Numbered from the stretch's first letter, positions 1 through 12,426 are shown. The stretch is DNA of 64,000 nt from Aspidiotus rigidus (GCA_035079385.1 JAVHKY010000060.1:248001-312000), one strand, 5' to 3'. Translations and numbers: made by a program. The notes: generated by a model not told the origin, from the letters alone.

Positions 1-1194
<1,194 letters not shown>

Positions 1195-1248
1195 AACGCA
1201 GAAAACAGCGAGTTGTGACTCTTCATCAACTATGACATCACAAAATTC

Positions 1249-1767
1249 CTAGTTTTTAAATCCCATTTCTCGAATTTCTCTGATGGTTGGATTGTCTAGC
1301 TGCTCCATAGCTATCATTTGAAGCGTGACTGGGGCTTTTATAGCATCAACTTCCAGAGCTTTTACAGCGTCAACTTCTGGTCGACTGAGAGCATCAGCTA
1401 CTGCATTACTTTTGCCTGAAGTGTGTTGGATTTGATCTGTAAATTGGGCAATGAACTCCACCATCCATCGCTCCAGTTTGCAATTTTTTTGTGTTTTGAA
1501 CATGTGGATCAAAGGCTTATGATTGGTTACGATCGTGAAAACATGGCCATGAAGAATGTATTCAAAGTGCACAATGGCTGCATAGGCAGCATACAGCTCT
1601 CTGTTGTATGTTGAATACGTGCGTTGCGCCTCTGTTGGCTTGCACAAGAAAAAGGCAAGGGGTTGCCGACTTCCGTCAATTTGTTGTTCTAGCACTGCTC
1701 CCACAGCATCAGCTGAACATTCCGTTACTAAAAAGAATGGTTTACCATGCTGCGGAAAATGTAACAT
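1249..1767 (-). pseudogene. RNase H region of the CsRn1-like element
   Basis: The frame shows the RNase H layout of Ty3/gypsy Pol: FLVTECSADAVGAVLEQQ, then YSTYNRELYAAY, then VTNHKPLIHMF, then SGKSNAVADALSR. Two carboxylates that normally bind metal are changed: the first Asp is Glu (TECS for TDAS) and the third is Asn (TNHKP for TDHKP). The copy was therefore probably inactive in RNase H even before the frame breaks. It ends with a stop before the integrase. Confidence 0.8.
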
Positions 1768-1829
1768 AACGGTATTGATAAAACTATTTCTTACAGACTC
1801 AAAATTTGAGATGAGTTCTGGCGTCCAAT

Positions 1830-2918
1830 TTATACGTGTACGGTCGTTTTTTTTATTTTTCCTTTTAGAAGAACGTTCAATGGAGCTAACACTTGGGCAG
1901 CATTCTTTGCAAAGCGTCGATAGAAATTGAAAATTCCGAGTACTTTTCTCAATCCCTCAATCGTTGATGGTCGCTTCATCGATTTGAAGAATGCAATACG
2001 CTTGTCGGTTGGTTTGAATCCTTGTTCTGAAATGGTGTATCCCAAGAAAGTAATTTCATGTACACGAAATTGAGATTCAAGTAAATTAATAGTGACATTA
2101 TTCGATGCTAATCTTTGCAGTACTGCTTCAAGGTGACGTAAATGTTCGATTTCATTATCAGAAATAATTAGAATATCATCCAAGTAGGGGAACACGAAGG
2201 GTAAGTTAGGTAGGATTTCATTAATAAATCTTTGGAAAGTTTGAGCAGCATTATGTAAACCAAAGGGCATGCGATTATACTCATAAAGACCACCAGGTAC
2301 AATAACAGCGGTTTTTTTACAATGTGGTTTAAAAACGGGGATATTATGGAAAGCTCTCACTAAATCTATTTTCGAATACACTTTTTTACCTGAAAGTTTT
2401 TCGGTACAATTATGTAAATGCGGGGGTGGATATCTATCTGGTACAGTTATTAAATTTAAATTTCTATAATCACCAGCTACATGACTAAATTGACTAAATT
2501 GACTATTTTTCTTTACTACAACTATTGGTGATGACAAAGCGGATGAGGAAGGGGAGGTCACACCTTTTTTTGTTGAATTGGAAAATTCGCGCCTTACCAG
2601 TTGCTCCATTTCTGTATGCAGTTGACAAACTTTGCTATGAACCGGCGGTCCAGTCGTTTCAATGTAATGCTCTACTTGATGAGATGGATTTAGATGGCAC
2701 TGAGGAGGTAGTAAAAGTTGTTGATACTTTTGTAGTAACTCTTGGATAGCTGCGTTCGAGTGATTGGTTGAAACGGCGGAAACACTGCACGGATGAACAT
2801 TTTTGACAATGCCTGGTGTGCTGCATAGGGTGGATCCATCAACAAGCCTTCCACGATGTAGATCGGGTAGTAAATGAAAATATTTGAGAAGGTCGGCTCC
2901 GATAATTAGGGTTTCCAC
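1830..2918 (-). pseudogene. Reverse transcriptase of the CsRn1-like element
   Basis: A 362-codon frame covers the whole Ty3/gypsy polymerase. Visible landmarks are the YRNLNLITVPDRYP block, the SKIDLVRAFHNIP palm segment with its catalytic aspartate, RMPFGLHNAAQTFQRF, and the intact YLDD box in FVFPYLDDILIIS, followed by the thumb block TFLGYTISEQGF. The frame breaks at about 1850 in a T-rich run (A-rich on the coding strand) just before RNase H, most simply a homopolymer frameshift. Retrotransposon RT copies element RNA into cDNA in cytoplasmic particles; this copy is disabled by the surrounding breaks. Confidence 0.85.
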
Positions 2919-2948
2919 TTCTGCTATAACAATCCAGTTTGAGCGTTT

Positions 2949-3395
2949 CTAAACCATAAGCCATAAGTTTTTGATGGGACTACCATTAACTGCGTATAAT
3001 ACATAAGATACAGCGGCTAAAATTTTCTTTGCAAACCGTTTAGGTAATATGGACACATCTGACCCACAATCAATCAGGAAGCATATTTTCAACACAAGCT
3101 CAGTGATGAACAATCGCGGCGATAAGGTATGAGGTGCGTGAGCCGCGTCTACGGACCTCAATTCTATAGTTTTCCAATTTTGTTTCTGATGCGCGTTCAC
3201 ATCCTTCGGCGCACTTGTATGCTTTATTTCCAAATGTACGATGATACCAACAAGTTTTGTTGACAAGCGATGGTTCTCGATATCTCGGTTGCAAAGGGCT
3301 TCTATATCTATAGCGTTAATAAGGACTGCAATGTCTGAACGAGGAACGATGATTCGTCTGTGAATACAATTGACGGTGATTGTTTTCAGCGTCAC
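2949..3395 (-). pseudogene. Aspartic protease region of the CsRn1-like element
   Basis: The frame carries FLIDCGSDVSILP at about 3035-3075, the retropepsin active-site loop in which the usual DTG is changed to DCG, so the enzyme was probably impaired. It is followed by a VLYAVNGSPIK segment that matches the position of the flap and downstream strand in this family. Overlapping it in another frame (3100-3294) is the CWYHRTFGNKAYKC zinc-binding segment that normally precedes the protease, which shows a frameshift between the two. Confidence 0.7.
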
Positions 3396-3802
3396 GACGA
3401 GAAATATGTGATTTTAATGCGCATACTTCGTTGGTTAACACGGTCATAATTGCACAAAGCTGGTCGACGACTCTGGAGGGTTGTTTGATGAAACATGCGT
3501 AGCGCGTACAGTAGGTGCAGTGTTAGTAATAGGCGTCAAAATTGTACTAGTCGAATTGTTTGGTATGATACCTTGAATAGAATCAGCAATTAAGGTTAAT
3601 CGCGATACGTCGAGGTCTCAATGAGGAACTAATATTGCTCTCGTAGATGCTGGTAACTTTTGGAGCCATACTTGTTTGACGAACTCAGCATCCGTTACAC
3701 CGACTGTATTACTTGTGCGTTGAATTTCTTGGAGTTATGAGCGAAGGTTTTTGTTCCGAAACTGAAGTATTCAATAAACGAGTCAATTTTGTTTCTTTAG
3801 AT

Positions 3803-4123
3803 TCAGCGTACACACTTGTTAGACTTTGCTTGGCTTTTGTATGGTGCCTGCTCTGACAAGTCCGATATGATGTGCTGAATATTTTTTAGGCGAGCGGAGT
3901 CTAAATACTGTAGCAATGACGAAAACTTAGCTTTCTCCGAAAGAATTCCATTATTTGAAAAAATCACCTCACTGGCCGCAAACCAAAGTTCGGGGTTTTC
4001 ATGGTGAAAATCAGGAAGTTTGAATTTTCCAAGTATAGCGAAACTCCATACGCTGTTGTTTGCTGCAGGATTATTCGTGAATGAAGCGGAAGAATCACCT
4101 AGGTAGCAGATTGGCGCTCGCAT
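3803..4123 (-). pseudogene. Gag fragment of the CsRn1-like element
   Basis: A 106-codon frame opens with ATG at 4123 and contains KFKLPDFHHENPELWFAASE, the characteristic start of the capsid region in this retrotransposon group, followed by the conserved spacing to ISDL. The frame stops at 3803 after a short basic tail, well before the zinc-knuckle region, so the gag is truncated by a nonsense or frameshift mutation. Sequence between 3400 and 3800 keeps degraded gag continuing in other frames. Confidence 0.75.
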
Positions 4124-4689
4124 CTACAAAAGATTGTGTTGTCGGCGTACCTACACTCTGCCGTAATAATTATTTGTAAATTTATTACAGAACAAAATTA
4201 AACAATTAGAAACTAGATAGTACACTGCGCAACCGAATAATATAATTTTGATGATTAGGTATTCACCTACACAGCAGTTACCTATCATAGGTAGGTACCT
4301 AAACATTTTCTTCGATTCGCTTTCTATGGAATATGAGAACTACCTATTATACAAACTTAGATTGAAACTAGGTAGTTGAAACACAAACTGCGCTCAAACT
4401 GCGTTAACTTCAATAAAGTCAATCCGAGTATTTGTAAACAAAAACAAAAATTACATTTTGCAAACAAATATTTATGCGGCTTCTAATGAAGTAATTTGGA
4501 ACCTTCTTGGTGTCAATGAAAGGTTTAAGTGATACCTATTTGGCTTATAACTCAGGCGTAAGAACTCATGCTAGAAACTAAATGTACCCACCTTATATTG
4601 CAAGTTGAAATAATAATATTTCGATAATTAGGTATTCATCCAAACTGTTCATACCTCATATACTTTCCACACAGGTACTCACGTCCTAT
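4124..4689. other. Intergenic, no gene seen
   Basis: AT-rich sequence with many short GTAGGTACCTA-type words. It could contain the 5' untranslated region and LTR of the minus-strand retrotransposon, but I could not find a matching second LTR. Confidence 0.4.
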
Positions 4690-4853
4690 GCAATTTGAAC
4701 ACATCAAATTTATTGTTACATCGATCTTTTCGAAGGACGCTACTATTTTTATTGTTCCATTCCTTCTCGTCGTCGTACCTACCTAATTAATCAGCAGCGG
4801 CTAATTAATCAATAATATTATCATAAATAAACTAACTGTTCCCAGAGAACCCT
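4690..4853. repeat. Dispersed repeat C, unoccupied copy
   Basis: The segment from TTTGAACACATCAAATTTATTG through CTTCTCGTCGTCGTACCT to CTGTTCCCAGAGAACC recurs at 7240-8207 with about 85-90 percent identity by eye. The second copy is interrupted by two insertions, so this one serves as the unoccupied reference. Its nature is unknown; a piece of LTR is possible because it lies upstream of the gag start of the CsRn1-like element. Confidence 0.75.
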
Positions 4854-5289
4854 CTGCGCACGTAGAGCCAGCATAAACCTAAGATAAAAATGAACAAAAA
4901 TAATCTAAAAAGTGATCGCGTACACGTGACGTGAGCGTCTGATGAACAAAAGCGTGAGCGACTGAACTTACCCGAAGAAGAAACAAGCTATGCCACGGGC
5001 GACATATAGTATCAGGGTCGGCCTGAATTGGATTATAATATTAATTTTTCTTTATTTCAGTCAAGAGAGACTCGTCAAAAATCCAATAAATTTTTCTGAT
5101 CGTTGTTTGTTTCACTAAAAAGCGCAAAATTGAAATACTTCTGCTATATAGTTTATACTTTTTGCTTTTCCAACATTTGCTTTGCTTTTCACTTCCAAAA
5201 AATGTCATCGCTTTTCGCTTCAAACTTTTCGCTTTTCAGTTAATTTCCATCTCAGATATCTTAATAACTTCATATCCTCGAAAAATCTA

Positions 5290-5570
5290 GTTGTTAATAT
5301 TTTGAAGTTCCACAATTTGAAAATACTTCCAAGTCCACAGTTGAAAATATTTCAAAGTCCAACAGTTGAAAATATTTCTAAGTCCAAGAATTGAAAATGA
5401 AAAATTTTCAAAGTTCAATAGTTGAAAATATTTCCAAGTCCAAGAATTGAAAATGAAAAACTTTATTACAAGTCCGAGAAGTATGAAAATATTTCAAAGT
5501 CCAACAATTGGAGAATAATTCCAAGTCCAACAGTTTAAAATATGTTCAAGTCCAAGAAGTACAAAAAGTC
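5290..5570. repeat. Degenerate tandem repeat, about 30-60 bp unit
   Basis: The words AAGTCCAAnAATTGAAAATnTTTC recur at least seven times in direct orientation with small insertions. No coding potential is evident. Related words (CTTGGAAAATATTC, TTTTCATACTTGG) occur in the foldback at 7622-8192. Confidence 0.75.
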
Positions 5571-5765
5571 CCGCGGCATCATTCTTACTCGCCTCTTACT
5601 CCGAGTATGGCAGTAAACCGACGTGTTACCCCATCGGCCATCTTGGTTACATAAACTCGCAGATGAAACGACAGAATGAGAAAATCAAAACGCAATAACG
5701 CATAAACATACCCACACCTTACTGCGTCGTGGACAGGCTGTAACGCGAGCGTCTGAACTTACCCC

Positions 5766-5766
<1 letters not shown>

Positions 5767-5797
<31 letters not shown>

Positions 5798-5798
5798 A
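5767..5798. repeat. (GAAA)n microsatellite
   Basis: Eight consecutive GAAA units are visible directly. Confidence 0.95.
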
Positions 5799-6124
5799 AC
5801 AAGCACCCCACTATCACAAACTTCATTTGTCTACTCAAAACCCAACAATGTAATTATCATACTACCTTTGTAGTCAACTTCAAAGTAAGTTACTTGAAAC
5901 TAAGTAGGTATAAATTGAAATTCAAAATTGAATCGCGGATCACGAAGCTGGGTACCGCATTCGCGATTCATGATCAACTTTCACGTCATTCTGTTCCCTA
6001 CGTTTTTATTTGCGCAATTATTCATTTCAGTTTCCTGTGTATCCGCGGGAAAGTTTATGCTCCTCAGTTCACATTTAAGTAATCATATTTTATTGAATAC
6101 ACTAACCAACTTCCACTTGACCCG

Positions 6125-6280
6125 GTAAACAATTTGAAGCCCTCTGAAGCCCCTGGGAAAAACTACCCTCTGAAGCCCTCATTTGAAGCCCTGTTGATTC
6201 CCTGTTCCCCTCTTACTTCCCTATTGAAGCCCTCATGAAGCCCTCAAATATAAAGGGCTTCAGGGACACAAAAAGGAAAC
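6125..6280. repeat. Cluster of TGAAGCCCT words
   Basis: Seven copies of (T)GAAGCCCT occur in about 125 bp, followed by two inverted copies (AGGGCTTCA at 6255, AGGGCTTAA at 6281). Function unknown. Confidence 0.7.
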
Positions 6281-6296
6281 AGGGCTTAATGGCTGC

Positions 6297-7190
6297 ATCC
6301 GAGTTGAGTCCCGAGAGAAAAAATGACGAAAATTTATGTCCGAGTTGAGTCCCGATGTTTGCGGCGGTTACACGGACAGCGGGGGAGAGAGAAAATAGCA
6401 TTTAGCGGCGGTTGATATATACACATGTCCGAGTTGAGTCCTGCAAATTGCGGCAGTAATCGGGTGGTCGTTATCGCTTCCCTCTATGTACTGAGCGAAA
6501 ACAAACTACTGTACATACTTGTATGAAATCATACTAACAGTACACTGGCTAGTATGATCATGAATCGATAAAATACGAGAAGGTATAGGGTGTACGGTAT
6601 GCGATCATTGGTATCATAATGAATTGTTGTGCGATTCAGTACGGTACTGTTGCTTCGAATCTCTCTGAAAAATGTCGGTATACACAGAAATGTTGAGTGA
6701 GAAAGGTAAAGTGCTGAATGTTGGAACTGAAGAAGCTGAAAAGAAGGGCAAACATTGTTCAAAAAGAGGCGTCGATTGCTACACTAATGTCCCGCCGTGA
6801 CCTTGGAGAACTAAGTCGTTTAGAATTTGTTCAACGAGTCTCATACAAATTCCTCCCGGTGCCCTCAAAGAAAAAGAAAACTTAATTCTTTTTTAACCAC
6901 GTTATATCAGTACATTTCCATAGCAAATCTGCACCTTACGAATAATTACACACATCAGCAGTGTCGTATTCATTCTCATTTTTAATCACACCGATTTATA
7001 TCGACAGTCCTAAGTCTGTTAAAGTGAGAAGGGAAATGAGAGTGAAGAACGTTTCGGGGACGCAACTCGGACATGCACATTCAGGACCGCCGCAAATGCT
7101 GGGACTCAACTCGGACATGCGTATCAAGTACCTCCGCAAACAGTGGGACTCAACTCGGTCGAAAAACACGATTTGGGACTCAACTCGGCT
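6297..7190. repeat. Inverted clusters of a GTCCGAGTTGAGTCCC motif
   Basis: The motif TCCGAGTTGAGTCC occurs three times on the plus strand at 6299, 6339 and 6428, and four times on the minus strand at 7056, 7100, 7145 and 7173. Several copies are followed at a fixed distance by TTTGCGGCGGT. The two clusters face each other across about 600 bp without a convincing ORF, a layout expected of a foldback element with short tandem repeats in its arms. Confidence 0.7.
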
Positions 7191-7344
7191 GCACCGTCGT
7201 AGACATATGATTATAATCATTAAAACGAAATAAACTTGTAATTTGAACATATCAAATTTATTGTTACGTTGATCTTTACAATTTGCGAACGTTCGATAAT
7301 AAAGACGCTACTATTTTTATAGTTCAATTCCTTCTCGTCGTCGT

Positions 7345-7539
7345 CAGGGGCGCACACAGGAATTTCCTTTGGGGGGGGGGGGCTATGTCTTTTGGCCATT
7401 AAAAAAATTTAACTCTCTTTACTTTAGATTAAAAAAAAATGTTTTCAACTTCGTTCAGTGCTGTAAAATAGATTTGTTTCACTGAGCCTAGGGGGGGGGG
7501 CTTCAGCCCCCCTAGCCCCCCCCTTTCGGTGCGCGCCTG
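7345..7539. mobile_element. 195-bp hAT-type MITE with 8-bp duplication
   Basis: The ends are CAGGGGCGCAC at the left and GTGCGCGCCTG at the right, an inverted pair of the CAGGSGCGCAC type common in hAT elements. It is flanked by perfect 8-bp direct repeats GTCGTCGT (7337-7344 and 7540-7547). The paralogous site near 4773 has a single GTCGTCGT, so the pre-insertion state is visible. The interior has runs of G and C and no ORF. Confidence 0.9.
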
Positions 7540-7621
7540 GTCGTCGTACCTATAATTAATCAGCAGCGGCTGATTAACCGATAATATTATCATAAATAAA
7601 CTGACTGTCCTCGCGTGTTCC

Positions 7622-8192
7622 ACAAGGCAATCGCGACAGCACCGGAGGAGTGAAGTGACTTAGAATTTTTAATTGGACCGCGAGTGAGCAAGGGTTTTTG
7701 TATTTTTCCTGCCTTTCGTTGTCGTTCAAATTATTCGTTCATTTGTTTTGTAGATTGTCTATTTGTACATTTCAGACTTAGAATATTTTCCAATATGTTT
7801 TTATCGAAAAAACAACCAAGTAATTATGAAAATATTTTTGAATTTTGAATATTTTTCATAGGTACTTGGTCGTCTTTTCAATCAAAACATCTTGGAAAAT
7901 ATTCTAAGTCCGAACATAATTTCATACTTGGATAGTTTTTTGACAAAAATATCTTGGAAAATATTCAAAGTTCTAAAATTAAATATTTTCATACTTGGTT
8001 GTTTTTTTGATAAAAACATATTGGAAAATAGTCGAAGTCTGAAATGTACAAATAGACAATCTACAAAACAAATGAACGAATAAATTGAACGACAACAAAA
8101 GGCAGGAAAAATACAAAAACCCTTGCTCACTCGCGGTACAATTAGAAATTCTAAGTCTCGTCACTCCTCCGGTGCTGTCGCGATTGCCTCGT
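7622..8192. repeat. Long foldback (palindromic) element
   Basis: Left arm from 7622 (ACAAGGCAATCGCGACAGC) and right arm ending at 8192 are inverted copies of one another over roughly 220 bp at high identity, separated by about 110 bp. TGTTCC occurs directly outside both arms (7616-7621 and 8195-8200) and once in the unoccupied copy of repeat C, which suggests but does not prove a 6-bp target duplication. A transcript would form a long hairpin. Confidence 0.85.
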
Positions 8193-8207
8193 ACTGTTCC
8201 CAGAGAA

Positions 8208-9640
8208 CCTCCTTGTCGAAAAATGTAGGTACCATTATCATTCGATCATGGTCCTAATTTTCGACTTCGACCTCATATCGAGATCGAAGTATCGAAACGT
8301 CACAACAAAGCCGCCAGAACTTCTATATTCAAATTTACTCCTGGTCACTAAATTCAATATTCTAAATTATAGGCCCTTTTTTTGACCACATTTCACTTTG
8401 CGTCTGAATTTGTACTTTCGATTTTTCCAATTTTGTACTTTCGCGTTTCTCGTGAATTCAATTGTATTTATTTCTGTATCTTTCGCTTTATTATGTCAAC
8501 TTAAACATGGCGAACATGGAGGTCGACGTAGACATCGACATTAATTCCGATTTGGTTAGTGTTTAGACTAAGTACCTATTCAATTTATCAAATTTACGTT
8601 TAGAATCGTAATGAGCTCAGATCTCCAATTTTCCTCATTCCTTTCTGGCTGGCTTGGTAGTGATCAAATCGAAGCTTCGTACATACTAAATTGAACTAGA
8701 GTTCACAAATTAATTATATTATTAAATTTATAATTCTAATTCTAAATTACTAACATTCATACAATACTGACGGTAGAACTTTCTTTCTGCCGTTAGGTAA
8801 CGTCAAGACAACGAAGCCAGCCACCGCCAATAAATAACTTCTTATTCCGACAATCGAGACGTTCTCCTCTATAATATTTGCAATAAGCCTTTCACACTCG
8901 AGTTCTAAATGCGGATAGTATAAGCGTTTGCCTGATTTGGTATCAAACTCGTAGTCAAACAAAAATTCAAGTTTTTATTTTCAAATAATTTTTGTAATTT
9001 TGTGGATAATATTTACATTTCACCATCTTGTAAAGAAGCAAAAATAAAAATATGCCCAAACCTTCCCAGAATTTTGTCAATTTTTCAATCTGAATTTTCT
9101 CATTTTGATAATATGACTACGTGTATGATAAGAAAAATTTAAACAAACGCCAAGTGTGAAAGGCTAATAATATTATTATTTCCATTTACTATCCTGTAAT
9201 AATTATCTATTTCCTTGTTGTTCGTATTTCGTATTATACAATTACTTAACCTGTATTGTGCTTATTATTTTGGTAACACTGTAAAGTATCATCGGAAAAG
9301 GTCGAAATTCTCGACGTTACACGCTTCCACATCGAACATTCAATGCTATCTTTCGAGATTTTCGACAAGTAGCAGAGCGTGGTTTAATACCGCTCTTTCC
9401 CCATAGATAGCCCTAGTATTCAGTATTTCAACTTCTCGTTTAATTCTATCTTCGTCGATACGTATCACGTACGTCGCGTCGCGTCGTCGTCGTAGGCTTC
9501 CTCGTGTTATTTCTTCCTTTCCTATTCTCCTTTCCTGATCTGCGCTCCTAATTATTACCTATTTATTAAATACGATTTTAAAATTTGCACTTATTATTGA
9601 ATTACGTATGAAATATTTTGTAATGCTAAGACCAGGTTTG
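8208..9640. other. Intergenic, no firm gene
   Basis: Contains one candidate first exon (8507-8554) and a CGTCGCGTCGCGTCGTCGTCG stretch at about 9470-9492. A 70-codon minus-strand frame at 8750-8962 has no recognisable domain. Nothing else supported. Confidence 0.4.
8507..8554 (+). CDS. Possible first coding exon, unknown product
   Basis: An ATG in good context (AACATGG) opens 16 codons rich in Val, Asp and Ile, ending directly at a GTTAGT donor-like site. The following codons soon reach a stop. No downstream exon was recognised, so this rests only on start context and donor. It may be chance. Confidence 0.2.
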
Positions 9641-10400
9641 TAAACTATCTACTTCAAAATTAAACTGTATAAGAAGTCTAACCAGATTGCCCAATTCTTC
9701 ATCAGTATACGAGTTTTATTCCTTACATTTCTATTAGAAGCTTATGATCAGTAAAAACCGTAAATTTTCTTCCTGCAAGCCAATATTGCAAGAACCTAAT
9801 AGTTTCGATGTAGGTCTAGATCACTTTCTTCTATTTTTTATATTCGTTCAATTATTTTGAAAAAAAGCTACAGGTTTTTCTTTTCCATTATGTTGGGCTT
9901 GTATCAAGACAGCACTGATACCTTGGATACTACCGTTAATGTAAATAAAGAAAATTTATATATATATAATTATGTGTTCCTATTGAAAATTGCTAGAATT
10001 GGCAACAAAATTATATGATCCTTAACTTTCTGGAAAGCTTTCTGACATCTTTCATCCCAGATGAGATCGATATTTTTGTGGAGTAAGTTGTGAAGTGATC
10101 TGAATTCTTGAACAGCATTAGGAACGAGTATAGACTATTTATTATAAAAGTTCACTTTGCCCGTATAGATTGTCGAACGTCCTTTTTTGTCTTTGAAACA
10201 GAAAAATGTCGAATTATTAATCTTTCAATTATTGGACTGACGGTTCCTTCACCGCAATTATGTGACCTAAATACTGAATTTCTTTCTAGGCAAAATTACT
10301 TACTTTTCATGAATTTTAGGTGGAAACTCTCTGAACCAAAAAGATGGACTCCAATAATCTTTTAATAATTGAGATACATGTTGTTCAAAGAGATTTGAGA
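9640..10400 (-). pseudogene. Ty3/gypsy RT C-terminus and RNase H relic
   Basis: Reading the minus strand from 10400 downward gives recognisable but broken Pol. A QYLGHII block lies near 10270, the connection segment WDERCQKAFQKVKDH near 10050, then VAFFSK, the RNase H block LAGRKFTVFTDHKLL near 9750, with stops and frame changes between. The TDHK keeps the third metal-binding Asp. The remnant is too diverged to assign a clade and differs from both other gypsy elements in the window. Confidence 0.6.
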
Positions 10401-10461
10401 AAAATTAGAATAATCATCATCTATGCAGTTTAAATACCCGCAAAACTTTTGTAAGGTTTGG

Positions 10462-11068
10462 TGTGAATTTTACGGAGGAAATTATACTCGGAGGAAATTA
10501 TACTCGAGCAAATTGTACGCAAGCGAAAATTATATGTAGGTAAAATTCTACGCAGGGAAAATTATACGCCTAATGAAAATTGTACGCAGACATATTTCTT
10601 TGCAGGCGGCATACATCAACATGAACATTTTTCGCAAAACTGATCGGACAGTGAAAAAAAAAGCTTTCGCGGCGCGAAAGCATAACCGACTTTTCCTATC
10701 TTATTTTCCTACATCTCTACTTCTTTTTTCGATTTTGTTCATTATTGGCTATACATTATATTACGTTTTCGTTTTTCCGGCACAAGTTCACTTTCGAAAC
10801 TTGCCAAGCATTATTTTATTCAATCTCGTGCACTGATAATACGTAACTTACAACCTCCTCCTCTTCTGAGAAAGAAACACTTTTCATTTTCTACAGCAAC
10901 ATTCATTCTTTTCAACGCAGGATGGTTAACGGGGAGAAAGTAAATTGCACACAAATACCCGTATAATTTTCCCTACGTAGAATTTTACCTACGTACAATT
11001 TTCTCTGCGCATAATTTTCGTTTGCGTACAATTTACTCCGTACAACTTACCTGCGTACAGTTTACTGG
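10462..11068. repeat. Inverted clusters of an AAATTnTACG-type motif around a repeat B copy
   Basis: At 10462-10590 the words GAAAATTATAC / AAATTGTACGCA recur about seven times; at 10960-11068 the inverted words GTATAATTTTCC / CGTACAATTTTC recur about six times. Between them lies a copy of repeat B. The two clusters are reverse complements in register, so the whole could fold back. Confidence 0.65.
10648..10940 (+). repeat. Dispersed repeat B, copy 1
   Basis: Starts near AAAAAGCTTTCGCGGCGCGAAAGC and runs through TTCATTATTGGCTA to CAACGCAGGATGGTTAAC. It matches the reverse complement of 12832-13125, and parts at 44378-44510 and 45685-45930. No coding frame is shared. Confidence 0.7.
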
Positions 11069-11117
11069 ACACCCGATTTTCTCAAAGGGAGAAATAGTAT
11101 TCACAAGATCGTCAATT

Positions 11118-11931
11118 TCAGTAACATCTGACGGGTTGATTCAATCTTGAAGGTGTTGAGGTAGGCCGAGAACCACATGAGACATCACATCCAATGAGTG
11201 CATACGACGATTGTAAGCAGAAAGTTTGCCAGTCTTTGTGTGAACGTAATCGTGACGAGAGAGCTAGAAATGTAACGGTAGGAAAAGGCGGCGGTGGCGG
11301 CAGCGCTCCAACCTTTTTGAGAGAAATTCCTAAGAAACAAATCTTTCCAAAAATTCCACGACGTGGTGTGTTCATTCGTGTTCCGTTCAGAGGTATACCA
11401 CTGCTCAGTCGTTCCGTCCAGATATAAATGGATAACTTCCCAAAAACGGTCTTGGTTGACGCCGACACGAATGCATTCTCGTTGAAAAACATCCATCCAT
11501 GAAATCGCGTTATATGAAGTTTTGGGTTAAATTTCGAAATCACTGCGTCGAAGCTGAATGGTAACGGAAGGATTAACCGAACCGATAGCGGCAGTAACGG
11601 AGGGCGGAAGGGACAGGAGGAGGTGTGTAGATATCAAGAGGATCACTATGAAAGGTCAGATTCCCATTCCCGGGCCGTCTTCGTCAACGTAAATGGTGGC
11701 GATGGGTGGAGGGATAGAGACCCGAAATGAACGTATTTGATGACGAGGTGGTTTCTTGTCCGAGGCTGTAACGGCGCTCGGAAGAGAGAATAGTTTATCA
11801 TGATGTTCGATCAGCTCCCATTCATCTGGAAATTCGTACACTCGATGGTCGAAATCATCGTCCAACAATTCCATGAAGCGAAGTGACCATACATTTTTTT
11901 TACTATCGGTAGGCGATTCCACAACTTGCAT
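11118..11931 (-). pseudogene. Gag-like relic of a retroelement
   Basis: On the minus strand a frame opens with ATG at 11931 (acidic N-terminal region), is broken, and resumes with a segment containing WMDVFQRECIRVGV, LDGTTEQWY and FWKDLFLRNFSQKGW (about 11496-11310). The spacing of W, Y and F resembles the capsid domain of LTR-element Gag, in which a W...F..C block precedes an L.G.A..WY helix. A frame change near 11240 and several stops prevent a continuous product. Inverted copies of repeat B flank the relic at 10648-10940 and 12832-13125. No pol remnant was found next to it. The assignment is by pattern and could be wrong. Confidence 0.4.
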
Positions 11932-12426
11932 TGTGAAGCGAGCGTGAAACGTCTCGAAGCAACAAAAGAACGAGGAAATAGCACAAATACACGCAAAGAG
12001 TTTTCGAATTTATAAGATTCGTTCAAATCTCATTAAGAAGAACACGTTAGCGACAAGAAGAATGCGTTTATTATAACGATTTCGAAAACAAAGTCGCGTA
12101 AGGAGCGAACGGACAAGCGTACATTAAAATGCAAGTGTGCCGGAGCAAAATGCTAATGATTGAGTGTGACCAGCATAGACGAGAAAATAATGTTCACTGT
12201 AACGGATAGTTGACGAGGAAAGCAAGATTTAACAAGTTCCTTGACGTCGTCATTTCAAATAGGAAAGAGCGAAGAACGAGAAGGCCAGAAGGGAGAGGAA
12301 AGAAGAGAAGAATGAGTAAACGAGGATATACATATTTTCGATTCTGTTACCGCATTTCCTTGTAAGCTCAAACGAGTCCTTTTTACCTCAGGAGTATTTT
12401 TTTTCGAGTCTAAAAAATTATAACTG
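11932..12426. other. Intergenic, no gene seen
   Basis: No ORF with recognisable domain; probably upstream part of the gag-like element. Confidence 0.3.

Larger units (their letters stand above)
7240..8207. repeat. Dispersed repeat C, copy with two insertions
   Basis: The same sequence as 4690-4853, interrupted first at 7345-7539 by a small DNA transposon and again at about 7622-8192 by a long foldback. Removing both leaves the order of blocks seen in the other copy. Confidence 0.75.

Noticed and set aside
7601..7621. A certain target duplication for the long foldback
   Set aside because: TGTTCC fits, but an extra TGTCCTCGCG on the left relative to the empty copy leaves the boundary ambiguous.
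4690..8207. Calling repeat C the two LTRs of one element around 4.8-8.2 kb
   Set aside because: No TG...CA termini, primer site or coding sequence of matching orientation lies between them; recorded only as a dispersed repeat.
8750..8962. 70-codon minus-strand frame with a hydrophobic middle
   Set aside because: No recognisable domain, no splice context and no second copy in the window.
11194..11427. Plus-strand frame with a Gly/Ser run
   Set aside because: Shadow of the minus-strand gag-like relic; the glycine run is a low-complexity codon effect.
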